DNA of 64,000 nt from an uncultured Clostridia bacterium (GTDB taxonomy: Bacteria; Bacillota_A; Clostridia; TANB77; CAG-508): positions 62,001-126,000 of the forward strand of contig CANQLO010000001.1 of NCBI GenBank assembly GCA_947624715.1, in the 5' to 3' direction. This document shows positions 29,149 through 37,850 of the stretch, one piece after another (positions within the stretch are counted from its first letter, which is position 1; each line of letters begins with the position of its first letter). Made by a program: the position numbers and the translations under genes. The notes under the pieces were generated by a model that was not told the origin of the DNA, ran no database searches, and saw only the letters and a program-made list of their open reading frames with translations.

Positions 29149-29766
29149 ATGAAATTTCAAAAGCTCAGTGAAAACAAATTAAAGATTTTTTTATCAAATG
29201 ATGAATTACCAAATAGTGATAACTTTGATGATTTTATATCTGATTCAAGTGAGGCAAAACATTCTTTTATTGAAATACTAGAAAAAGCATATGATGAAGT
29301 TGGCTTTGATAGTAGAGATTATAAAATAAAAATAGATGCTGCTGCCATGAAAAATGGAAGCTTTGTATTTACAGTTACAAAACTTGTTAAATTAAAAAAT
29401 GCAAAAAAATCAGCTATTCCTAAAAAAATATCTAAGGCTGATGACTCTGATTTAGTAATATATAAATTTGATTCTTTTGATGATTTTTGTAATTTTTGTA
29501 ATAATCTAAAAAGAAAAAATTTATCCAATATAAAGCTTTTTGCTAAAAAAATTGAACTATACTTTTATATTAATAATTATTACTTATTAATAAGCAATGT
29601 TAACAAACTATATGAAGAAACTGGATTATTTTATAGTTCAATTACAGAATTTTGTAAATATTATTCAAGTAAAGAGTTGTTTGTATCTGTTTTGAAAGAA
29701 AAAGGTAAACTTATAATTAAAAACAATGCTATTGATATTTGCCAGAAAAATTTTAGTAATAATTAA
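29149..29766 (+). CDS. mecA: MecA-type adaptor for ClpC
   Basis: 205 aa from ATG 29149 with GGAGG 6 bases upstream. The N-terminal domain has the MecA signature MKFQKLSENKLKIFLSNDEL, followed by HSFIEILEKAYDEVGFDSRD. The C-terminal domain (about residues 100-190) has the short-repeat fold (IYKFDSFDDFCNFCNNL), which binds ClpC in the family. It targets substrates to the ClpCP protease. The linker between domains is shorter than in Bacillus MecA. Confidence 0.85.
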   Translation: MKFQKLSENKLKIFLSNDELPNSDNFDDFISDSSEAKHSFIEILEKAYDEVGFDSRDYKIKIDAAAMKNGSFVFTVTKLVKLKNAKKSAIPKKISKADDSDLVIYKFDSFDDFCNFCNNLKRKNLSNIKLFAKKIELYFYINNYYLLISNVNKLYEETGLFYSSITEFCKYYSSKELFVSVLKEKGKLIIKNNAIDICQKNFSNN

Positions 29767-29771
29767 GACAA

Positions 29772-29812
29772 AAAAAAGGTTGTCAAAATCAATGATTTCG
29801 GCGACCTTTTTT
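29772..29812. terminator. Bidirectional terminator between mecA and pcrA
   Basis: AAAAAAGGTTGTC pairs with GGCGACCTTTTTT using two G-U wobbles, and an inner AATC/GATT extends the stem. It serves the convergent mecA and pcrA genes. Confidence 0.9.
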
Positions 29813-29818
29813 ATTATA

Positions 29819-32132
29819 TTAAGATAATATTTCTAATCCTGCAAATTTAGCCATTAATCTCTTATGCCCTGCTTTATCAAAGTCAATATCAACTTTAATA
29901 TCATCATCTTCCGCTTCTAGTTTAGATATTACACCTTCCCCAAACTTCTTATGGTACACTCTTTGTCCTACTTTATATTGGCTAATATCTGTACTGCTTG
30001 ATTTTTTAGCTTGAATTGATGCTAAAAAGCTTTCTGCTGTTCTACCAAAACTATTAGAAATTTTCTCTTTTTGAAAGCCTGAGTAATCTTCATTACTCAT
30101 TTTAAATGTTGTTACTTTACTTTCATAAGAATTATTTTTGCTGTACTTTCCCCCATAGTTCCATCCAAAATTGCTATCCTCAAATTCTTCATCTTCATCT
30201 TTTTCTTTCATTGCATCTTCATATCCATCAAGTATATCTTTTGGTATCTCCTTAACAAATCTTGATGGTGGATTATAACTTGTAGAACCAAATATAGTTC
30301 TTCTCCTAGCAAATGTTAAAAATAGATTTTGTTTTGCTCTTGTAATTCCTACATAAAAAAGTCTTCTTTCCTCTTCTATATCTTCTGGATTGTCCATTGA
30401 CTGATGTCCTGGAAAAATTCCTTCCTCTAATCCAACTAAGAAAACAACTTTGTACTCTAACCCTTTTGCACTATGTAAAGTCATAAGTGTAACTACATTA
30501 TCTGTATCTTCTAAGCTATCAGTATCACTTGAAAGAGATATCCCATTTAGGAATTCTGTTAAAGATTTATCAACTGCTTCTTTTTCAAATTCGTTAGCAA
30601 CTGTCAAAAATTCTTCCAAGTTTTGAATTCTAGATTCTGCTTCTAAAGTATTTTCATTCTTTAAACTTTGTGTATACCCTGTTTTATTCAATGTCTGAGT
30701 AATAAGTTCTGATATTGGTACATCTAAGTTTCTTAGTTCTTCAATTGTACTTATGAATTCTCTGGTATTGTTATAAATTCTTGGAATATACTTATCTGCA
30801 TTTTTTATAACTTCATACATAGAAATTCCATTTTGTGCAGCTATTTCTCTAACATTATCTATACTTGTTTTACCAATACCTCTTTTAGGTTCGTTTATTA
30901 TTCTTTCTAAAGAAAGATTATCTGATTCATTAGCAATTAATCTCAAATATGCTATTGTATCCTTTATTTCTTTTCTTTCATAGAACTTTAGTCCACCAAC
31001 AATTTTATATGGAACACCTTCTATCCTTAGCTTATCTTCTATTGCTCTTGATTGTGAATTCATTCTATATAATATAGCAAAATCAGAATAATTAAAATAT
31101 TCTTCTCTTTTTAGTCTGTTTATACTTTCAATTATAAAATTAGACTCAGCATATTCGTCTTCTCCACAATAAACAACAGGAAGTGCTCCTTCTTCATTTT
31201 CTGTCCAAAGCTTTTTATCATATTTATTTTCATTATGCTTTATAACTGCATTAGCTGCTTTTAAAATATTTCCTGTACAACGATAATTTTGTTCTAACTT
31301 AATAATTTGGGTTCCTGGAAAATCTTTCTCAAAATTTAAAATATTTTTTATATCTGAACCTCTGAAACCGATAAATTGATTGATCATTATCTCCCACAAC
31401 AGTAATATTTCCATATTTTGAAGCAAGTAATGTAACTAAGGTAAATTGTGCTTTGTTTGTATCTTGATATTCGTCAACTAATATATATTTAAATTTTTCA
31501 GAATAATATTGTAATATATCTGGATTTTCCATAAGAATTTTTATAGTAAAATTAATAATATCATCAAAATCTATAGCATTATTTTCTTTTAATTTCTTTT
31601 GATATAATGTGTAAACTTTGCCTATTATTTCTTTTCTATAGTCTCCTGAATATTTAAAAAGATACTGTTCTGGTTCAAGCATTTCATTTTTAGCATTGCT
31701 TATTTCATTCATAACAGACTTTTCCGTAAACAATTTATTATCAATATTTAGTTCTTTCAAACAATTTTTTACTACTGTTTTTTGATCTGATGTATCAAAT
31801 ATTGCAAATGACGTATCAAATCCGAGTCTATCTATAAATTTTCTAAGTATTCTAACACAAATTGAATGGAAAGTGCCAAGCCATAAATCATTTATATTTT
31901 CTCCTATTAATTTTGCTGCTCTTTCCTTCATCTCATTTGCTGCTTTATTTGTAAAAGTAATCGCAAGGACATTCCATGGTTTTACATCTTTTTCTTGCAA
32001 AAGATATGCAATTTTATATGTTAATACTTTAGTTTTTCCGCTTCCTGCTCCAGCTATAACTAGACATGGTCCTTCTGCGCTTTTTACTGCTTCTCTTTGT
32101 TTTGGGTTTAATTCTTCTAATAAATCTTGCAT
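29819..32132 (-). CDS. pcrA: ATP-dependent DNA helicase PcrA with a CGG +1 recoding site
   Basis: 770 aa when the C at 31370 is skipped. The upstream frame reads DNDQSIY then a meaningless tail; the downstream frame carries GFRGSDIKNILNFEKDF. Together they give the superfamily 1 helicase motif DNDQSIYGFRGSD. Other motifs are Walker A (AGAGSGKTKVL), VDEYQDT, QNYRCTG, TLHSAKGLE and GITRAK. The C-terminal Tudor-like PcrA domain is present (VGQRVYHKKFGEGVI). Start ATG 32132, after AAAGAGAG. PcrA is essential in studied Firmicutes, and the whole protein is otherwise undamaged, so a true null is unlikely. It is the only in-frame CGG in the gene. Confidence 0.9.
31368..31370 (-). other. Recoding site 2: TAT-C-GGT in pcrA
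   Basis: In-frame CGG after Tyr. Skipping the C gives Gly255 in the helicase motif QSIY-GFRG, invariant in the family. Confidence 0.85.
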
Positions 32133-32261
32133 ATATATTCTCTCTTTCTTGTACATTTTGTTTATTTAATATGTAAAGTATATAAACTTTTGTTCGTAAT
32201 AATTTTACACTATTAATTATAAAAAAACAAGTAATTTTTTAATAATATTTAAACTTTATTC

Positions 32262-32657
32262 TTACCCATTTACAATCATTGCAAATAATCCTACCATAAA
32301 TCCTATCATGTTTCCAACTGCAGTTAATCGTCCTTGATATAATCTATTTGATTCTGGTACTAATTCTCCTGATACTATATAAAGCATTGCTCCTGCTGCA
32401 AATGATAGACATATTGCAATTACTGATATCGAAATATTTCCAACTATTGCTCCTACTAAAGCTCCTACACCAGTTGCTATTCCTGATAAAATTACATAAA
32501 ACATGACTTTTAATGGCTTCATTCCTCCATTTTTCATTGGTACAGACATTGCCAAACCTTCTGGCACATCGTGAAGTGCAATAGCTATTGCTAAAGAAAA
32601 ACCTAGAGTAGTTGATGCTTCAAATCCTGAGCCAATGGCTAAACCTTCTGGTTGCGT
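32262..32657 (-). pseudogene. ZIP-family metal transporter, C-terminal half, truncated by the ICE
   Basis: About 131 codons remain, beginning TQPEGLAIGSGF, followed by the second ZIP signature ALHDVPEGLAMSVPM, then further membrane helices to MVGLFAMIVNG. In ZIP proteins the first motif is HNxPEGLA, so the break falls just before PEG of the metal-binding helix. A TGA closes the frame at 32658-32660, inside sequence belonging to the integrated element. The N-terminal half should lie at the other end of the ICE, outside the window. An internal Met (MSVPM) could in theory start a fragment, but a working transporter is not expected. Confidence 0.85.
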
Positions 32658-32672
32658 TCAAATTAGAACGCA
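32653..32672. other. Probable left end/attachment junction of the ICE
   Basis: TGCGTTC-AAATTA-GAACGCA is a perfect 7 bp inverted repeat straddling the point where ZIP similarity stops. It is adjacent to the 3' end of the serine recombinase gene, where large serine recombinases recombine. The exact crossover bases cannot be fixed without the other end. Confidence 0.55.
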
Positions 32673-32677
32673 TATAA

Positions 32678-34226
32678 TTAAATTTTATTCAACTCTCTAA
32701 AGTTGAATATTATATCTATTTGTTTATCTTGATGAATATTTATTTTATTGATAATTACTCTCATTAGTTCTGGAGTCGGTTTTTTTAAACTTAAAAATTC
32801 TTTAATAACTTTTGTAATGTTTTCACTATTATCTTCTTCTAATTCTTTCTGGTGTTCTTTCATTTTTACATTTTCTTGTTTCTTCGTTTGTATTTCTTCT
32901 TTATATTTTCCTAGAACTCTCTGATACATTTCTTCGCTAATTTTATTGTCTAATTTATCCATATACATTATATCCATTTTATTATTTATTAGTTCTATTT
33001 CTTTTTCATTTTTTTCTATTAGTTTTTTATAATCATAAGATGTTCTATTATTTTTAACATTTAATTCAACTTTTTTACTGTCTATATCTAAAAATAATTT
33101 TCTTAAATATTCTAAAACTTTATTTTCTACTTCATCATATCTAAAGCCATGACAAGTGCAAAGATGTAATTTAGAGTTTCTTCTGTAATTATTACATATA
33201 ATGCTAAGAGTATTTCTTCTAGTATCTGGTTTTATTCCAATCGTGTGTCCACATTCATAACAAAACATTAAGCCATCTAATAAGGTAAAATGTTTTTTTT
33301 CATTTCTATTATACTTCTGGACAATTTCCATTTTTTGTACTGCATCAAATGTTTTTTTATCTATAATTGGTTTATGTGTATTTTCTACAATAAACCATTG
33401 TTCTTTTGGATTATCTCTCATTTTTCTATTTTTATAACTTATTCTACTTCTCTTATTTTGAATTGTTACACCTGTATATATTTCTCTCCTCAATAATTTT
33501 TTTATAGTGCCATTATCCCAAAATGTTGCACGATTATATCTTATTTGATTTGCCGTTGGAATATTATTATCTTCAAGAAATCTCCTTATAGTTCCAACTG
33601 AATTACCTGCCACTGCCATATTAAAAATAGTCCTTACGATTTTTGCCTCATTTTCGTCAATTATTAAATGGTTTTTATCTTCTGGATCCTGTATATATCC
33701 TAATGGTGTTTTTCCACCTACCCATTTTCCTTGACTTTGCATAGTATGTAAAGCACTTCTTATTTTTTTAGATAAATCTTTAGAATACATATCATTTAAA
33801 ATAGACTTAAAAGGAGCAATATCATTATTTCCGTTATTATCATAAAAAGTATCTATTCCATCATTTACTGAAACATATCTAATATTTTTTTCTGGAAAGA
33901 ACTTCTCAATATATTCTCCTGTTCCTATATAATCACGACCTAAACGAGATAAATCTTTTGTTACTACCATATTTATTTTATCTTGTTCAATATCACTAAT
34001 CATCCTTTGAAAATCTGGTCTATTAAAGTTTGTTCCAGTATATCCGTTGGTCTATATAAATATCTACAAGTTCATATTCCTCTCCTAAACTTCTTACATA
34101 TTCTTCTAATAATATTCTTTGATTTTTTACACTTTCGCTATCATCATACCCCCTATCCATGTCTTCTTTAGATAATCTTATATAAATTGCTACCTTAAAA
34201 ATTATTTTCTTTATTTTTTCAAGCAT
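32678..34226 (-). CDS. Large serine recombinase (integrase) with a CGG +1 recoding site
   Basis: 515 aa when the C at 34046 is skipped; start ATG 34226 after AAAGGAGG. The resolvase domain has catalytic Ser in YIRLSKED and the helix VVTKDLSRLGRDYIG. A recombinase domain follows (GKTPLGYIQDPEDKNHLIID), then a zinc ribbon (CYECGH ... C) and a C-terminal coiled coil (about residues 420-490). Without recoding the first frame ends after residue 74 (IDQRIYWNKL). With it the sequence reads IDQ-GYTGTNFNRPDFQRM, the standard resolvase loop. It excises and integrates the ICE. The gene lies at the element end next to the att junction, as expected. Confidence 0.9.
34044..34046 (-). other. Recoding site 3: CAA-C-GGA in recombinase
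   Basis: In-frame CGG. Skipping the C gives Gly61 of the conserved GYTGTNF loop and joins the catalytic domain to the rest of the protein. Confidence 0.85.
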
Positions 34227-34341
34227 TTTTCCTCCTTTCCATGCTTGATAAAAATAATTTGAATTTATAATAAAATTATACACTTACTATACTTTTAAGT
34301 AAAATGTACAATTTATATTAAATTTCAATAAAATTTATTTT

Positions 34342-34455
34342 TTAAGCACATACTACTTTCTTGTCTAATAAACTACTTAAATAATTAGCCAATAATTTTT
34401 CTAATTCTTCTCCATCATCACTAAAATATACATTTATTTTAAAATCATTTTCCAT
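34342..34455 (-). CDS. Small 37 aa protein upstream of recombinase (TnpW-like)
   Basis: ATG 34455 lies 5 bases after AGGAGGC. The sequence contains KINVYFSDDGEELEKLLANY and ends CA. Small proteins of this kind (KVxVHFS..S.E.LE.KI) often accompany serine recombinases in Clostridia elements and are annotated as TnpW-like. The resemblance is by pattern only. Confidence 0.5.
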   Translation of the reverse strand: MENDFKINVYFSDDGEELEKLLANYLSSLLDKKVVCA

Positions 34456-34506
34456 ACCCAGCCTCCTAAAGACAATATATTAAGTCAATTTAAAAAAAAT
34501 ACCAAT

Positions 34507-34926
34507 TCATTTATTGGTATCTTCTTTAATTTCTGGAAAAAACTCATCTAAAATAAAATTAGCCTCTTTCATTGTTTTTCTTGGATGATGTGAATGTATT
34601 TCTGATAAAAATTCTGTAACTATCTTTTCTGGTGTTATTTCTTTTTCTCGGTTAGTCAAAACATAAAATATGCAAGTAGCATAAGCAACTAAATCATCTG
34701 ATGTTAATTCCCATGAAAAAGGTATTTTATCCAAAATTTCTTTATTCTTTATGATAGTATTTCTCGTATCTACTTCATCTCTTGTATGTTCTAATACATA
34801 TTTCAAAATTATTATCCAATGGTCTTTTTTTATCTCCTTTATTTGTTCATTGTACTTTTTTAAACCTAAAATATAATAGGCTATTGCCTCTTTAATTTTG
34901 TAATTTTTTTTATTTAATTTTTGCAT
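34507..34926 (-). CDS. Hypothetical protein
   Basis: 139 aa, ATG 34926 behind TTAGGAGGG. Soluble, helical and charged, with no motif I recognise. The C-terminal part has SEIHSHHPRKTMKEANFILD with a His cluster. It lies between the DUF6075 gene's terminator and the recombinase region. No signal peptide. Confidence 0.7.
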   Translation of the reverse strand: MQKLNKKNYKIKEAIAYYILGLKKYNEQIKEIKKDHWIIILKYVLEHTRDEVDTRNTIIKNKEILDKIPFSWELTSDDLVAYATCIFYVLTNREKEITPEKIVTEFLSEIHSHHPRKTMKEANFILDEFFPEIKEDTNK

Positions 34927-34941
34927 TTTTCCCTCCTAACG

Positions 34942-34970
34942 AAAAAAAAGCAAGTCATTATCGACTTGCT
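34942..34970 (-). terminator. Terminator after the DUF6075 fusion gene
   Basis: AGCAAGTC and GACTTGCT form an 8 bp stem that begins at the stop codon of the gene ending at 34970. A run of eight T follows on the minus strand. Confidence 0.9.
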
Positions 34971-35872
34971 TATCTTTCTTGCATTCTTTTTTTATTTAAT
35001 TTTCCTTTTTTTTGTCTTTCTACTAATTGTTTTTTATATTCCGATTGCATTTCTTTTTCTATATCTTTCAAAATTTCTTTATTTACATCTTCTTGTTTGA
35101 TACTTATCTTTCCATCATGAACTGTAATTATTTCTCCCTTTATGCTCTCTAAAAATGTTCTCGTTGGTGTTAATTGTTCTCTTATAATTTCTTCTAATGA
35201 TATTGCTACGATTCCTTTTAGTTTTCCTTTATTTACTTCTTCTACTAATTTTTTTATTGATATTCTCTTTTCTAATTTACCAGAAAATCCAATATCACAA
35301 AATATATGGCTTACATTAAGATTATTTTCTTTGCAATATTTTAGTATTTGTTCTTTTTTTTCTTCTAATTCAATATTTGCTGATAGTTCATTATTGCAAT
35401 GATCTATTCTTATATATGCTCCATATTCTTTATCATCATTTTGTTTTTGATTATCTAAAATAACAACCTTATTACTTTGATATTCTCTAAAATATTCTGG
35501 ATACCTTATTTTTATTGCTTCAAAAAAATAAGGTGCATAATTACAACAGAATATATCACTAATGTTATAATTATTAGATATTTTTCCTTTTTCTGCGTCT
35601 TCTTGACTTTCATAATTACATCCGTTCCATAAATTAAAAGCCATTCTTGTTACTATTTTACTTGTATTTGTTTGCCAACTTTCTTGTAATGAATCAATAT
35701 TTATTTCTCCATTTCTAATATCAAATATAGAATCAAATTTTTCTCTTGTCTGTTCACAAATTCCCAAAGTATATACTAATGATTTATAATATACATCTGT
35801 TTTATTATATCTTTCCAATATAATATTTTTTTCTTCATAAAACCTTTTATGGTTATTGTCTATAAATTCCAT
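34970..35872 (-). CDS. DUF6075 domain fused to a resolvase-like domain lacking the catalytic serine
   Basis: 300 aa from ATG 35872 (AAGGAG upstream). Residues 1-130 match the DUF6075 pattern: YKSLVYTLGICEQTREKFDS, then ESWQTNTSKIVTRMAFNLWN and a SDIFCCNYAPYFFEAIKIRY block. Residues about 148-250 resemble a serine-recombinase catalytic domain (YGAYIRIDHCNNEL, KEQILKYCKENN, IFCDIGFSGKLEKRISIKKL), but the active-site YIRVS is YIRID, with no serine. The C-terminus is a basic helix. Its start overlaps the end of mazF. It could be a DNA-binding regulator or an antitoxin-like partner; this is inference. Confidence 0.7.
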   Translation of the reverse strand: MEFIDNNHKRFYEEKNIILERYNKTDVYYKSLVYTLGICEQTREKFDSIFDIRNGEINIDSLQESWQTNTSKIVTRMAFNLWNGCNYESQEDAEKGKISNNYNISDIFCCNYAPYFFEAIKIRYPEYFREYQSNKVVILDNQKQNDDKEYGAYIRIDHCNNELSANIELEEKKEQILKYCKENNLNVSHIFCDIGFSGKLEKRISIKKLVEEVNKGKLKGIVAISLEEIIREQLTPTRTFLESIKGEIITVHDGKISIKQEDVNKEILKDIEKEMQSEYKKQLVERQKKGKLNKKRMQER

Positions 35873-36236
35873 TTGTACTCCTTTCTGCATTTAATCCTAC
35901 TGCAATTTCCATTGCATGATTTACTTCTTTCATGTATTTATCTGGTAGTATATCAATATATTTTTTTAATCTTCTTTTATCTATGACTTTTACTTGTTCT
36001 GCAAAGATTATTCCTTTATATCTCATATTTCCAAATGGATTTACTATCACATGGGTAGGAAGTTTTGATATATTCTCTATTCTTCTTGTCATGGGTAAAA
36101 TTATTGTTGTAGGACTATGTTTGTTTCCAATATCATTTTGAATAATCAAAACTGGTCTGCGACCTTTTTGCTCACTCCCTATTGTGTTTCCTAAATCTGC
36201 TATATATATTTCTTTTCTTCTTATTTTGTTTATCAT
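35853..36236 (-). CDS. MazF/PemK-family toxin-like protein
   Basis: 127 aa from ATG 36236, 8 bases after GGAGG. It has the MazF fold markers RKEIYIADLGNTIGSEQKG, RRPVLIIQNDIGN and PTTIILPMTRRI. MazF proteins cut single-stranded mRNA at short motifs. No MazE-like antitoxin is visible upstream, so either the partner is unusual or this member acts as an element regulator. Its end overlaps the DUF6075 gene by 20 bases and its beginning overlaps a small membrane-protein gene. Confidence 0.85.
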   Translation of the reverse strand: MINKIRRKEIYIADLGNTIGSEQKGRRPVLIIQNDIGNKHSPTTIILPMTRRIENISKLPTHVIVNPFGNMRYKGIIFAEQVKVIDKRRLKKYIDILPDKYMKEVNHAMEIAVGLNAERSTNGIYRQ

Positions 36237-36390
36237 TATGCTCTTGCCTCCATTTTTCATTTGCTATTATTTCTTCTGCCTCATCTATCCATTTTTCCAT
36301 ATCTGTTTTATTTTTGTTTGCTCCTAATATAACTAAATACATTAGAACAGCAATTATAATAAAAATTATTAAAATTATTGTTAATAACAT
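36172..36390 (-). CDS. Small single-pass membrane protein
   Basis: 72 aa. One N-terminal helix (LTIILIIFIIIAVLMYLVIL) is followed by a charged, lysine-rich cytoplasmic tail (WIDEAEEIIANEKWRQEH). It overlaps the start of mazF by 65 bases, suggesting coupled expression. Its function is unknown; it occupies the usual antitoxin position but does not look like MazE. Confidence 0.6.
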   Translation of the reverse strand: MLLTIILIIFIIIAVLMYLVILGANKNKTDMEKWIDEAEEIIANEKWRQEHNDKQNKKKRNIYSRFRKHNRE

Positions 36391-36878
36391 TTTAATTTTC
36401 CTTTCCTTATGTAAAAATGAACTCTGAAAATGAGTGAAACATAGTAATATTACAATGCCATTTTTCAGAGTTCATCATTTTTCTTTTCTATTCTAACTTC
36501 TCAACTAATTCATTAAGCAAGTGTTTGCTAAACACTTTCATAGGTGGTTCTGTTTCCCCTGTCCGACTCTGTCCGACTTGTATTCAAGGCGTGGGACGCT
36601 TTTAACGCTCGTTCTATGACTATACAAAAGTTTCTCGCTCATACTATTTATCTTCGCCTTATTAAGTTAGCTGACTTAATATTTAAGTATTACAATTCTT
36701 TCTTCAGAAAGTTTTGTATTTAACTAGCTCAAATGTATGAGGTCTGTACTTAATAAATTTCTATTCAATTTTCAATGTACCAATAAATTTTTGTTTTAAG
36801 AAAACAAGTAAGAGATTTAACCCTCCTATTTACTGGTACAGAAAATCGCCAATCGTATAGTCAAAATTGAAAAATTTT
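36391..36878. other. 488-base noncoding region with structured, locally GC-rich sequence
   Basis: No gene is seen. ATGAACTCTGAAAA (36417-36430) pairs with 36462-36475. CTGTCCGACT repeats in tandem near 36560, followed by GCGT-GGG-ACGC. ATTAAGT/ACTTAAT forms another hairpin around 36665. It lies between the sigma-like gene and mazF. It could hold an origin of transfer or a structured RNA; neither can be shown. Confidence 0.5.
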
Positions 36879-37403
36879 TTAATTTTTTTCAAAAAACTTT
36901 TTTCGTAATTCCTCTAAAGCCTTATCAATACTAAATTTCACAGCCATTTTATTACAGCCTTCTATTTCTCCAATTTGTGAAAAAGATAAATTATGTTTAA
37001 AATATAAAAGGATTCTTCGCCTTTGCATTTCTGATAATGAATTTATTGCTTGATTTAATCTTTCATATTCTATTTTTTGTATAACTTTATCTTCAAGACT
37101 TATAGGTTTTTCTTTTGCTCTTTTATATAAAATAATTTCTAGTATTTCGTTTTGTTCAAGTTGTTCATCATTTTCCGAAGTAGTATATTTTAATTTTTGT
37201 TCTAAATGTCTTTTATCTTGTTGTATTATTTTTGCCTCATTTTTTTCCAATTCATCTAGTAATTCAAATAATTCCTTTGTTATTGATACTCTTATTTCTC
37301 CATCTTCATTAGTTATAGTTACTACATATATGTTGTTATTTTCATCACTAAATAAATGATAAGGATTATCCTTATTTCTATTTCTTATTGGTCTAATATC
37401 CAC
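36879..37403 (-). CDS. Sigma-70-like regulator (region 4 helix-turn-helix)
   Basis: 174 aa from GTG 37403 after AAAGGAG. The C-terminal 60 residues form a sigma region 4-like helix-turn-helix: INSLSEMQRRRILLYFKHNL, then SFSQIGEIEGCNKMAVKFSI. The N-terminal half is charged and lacks regions 2 and 3. Such short proteins are common regulators of Tn916/Tn1549-like elements. Its long upstream region with nested inverted repeats (37404-37850) suggests controlled expression. Confidence 0.8.
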   Translation of the reverse strand: MDIRPIRNRNKDNPYHLFSDENNNIYVVTITNEDGEIRVSITKELFELLDELEKNEAKIIQQDKRHLEQKLKYTTSENDEQLEQNEILEIILYKRAKEKPISLEDKVIQKIEYERLNQAINSLSEMQRRRILLYFKHNLSFSQIGEIEGCNKMAVKFSIDKALEELRKKFFEKN

Positions 37404-37850
37404 TTTTTATTCTCCTTTCGACTTGTTTTTTCAAATCGAAAGGCTTGGTGGACTTCTACATTTCTTTAATTTTAGACTTTGATATAACACAAGCATAAAC
37501 GCACAAAACTCCTTTGGAATTTTGGCTTAACCATTCTAAAAGGAGTTTTAATAGTTTTATTAACTATAAAAAATCAAAGTCTAAAATTAAATATTTAAAG
37601 AATTTATCTTTTGTATTCCAAAAATTCTTATGTTTAACCTTTTAGACTTTGATTAAGTTACCTGCATTATAAACCCATTTTTTTTATTTGTGTTAAAAGT
37701 CGCTGATACTCGTAAAAAAGTTCTGTAACTTGTAAAAAGGTGTAACTTTGGGCAGGAAAAAATTTACTTTTTTTGACATTTTTTATTGCACTTTTTTAAA
37801 TATAGTGCTATAATTTATGTAAACATTTTATTTTACTTGGAGGGAGAAGA
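37404..37850. promoter_or_regulatory. Nested inverted repeats between sigma-like gene and Spo0A-like gene
   Basis: AATTTTAGACTTTGAT (37468-37483) is complemented at 37573-37588, enclosing AAAACTCCTTT (37505-37515) and its complement (37539-37549). A further direct copy of TTTTAGACTTTGAT lies at 37640-37653. A hairpin CTTTCGA..TCGAAAG lies near 37416-37442 in the sigma gene's leader. No gene is present. Confidence 0.65.
37786..37814 (+). promoter_or_regulatory. Promoter of the Spo0A-like gene
   Basis: TTGCAC and TATAAT separated by 17 bases, about 37 bases before ATG 37851, with GGAGGGAG as ribosome site. Confidence 0.7.

Noticed and set aside
35853..36390. mazEF pair with the 72 aa upstream protein as MazE
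   Set aside because: The 72 aa product is a single-pass membrane protein without an AbrB-like fold.
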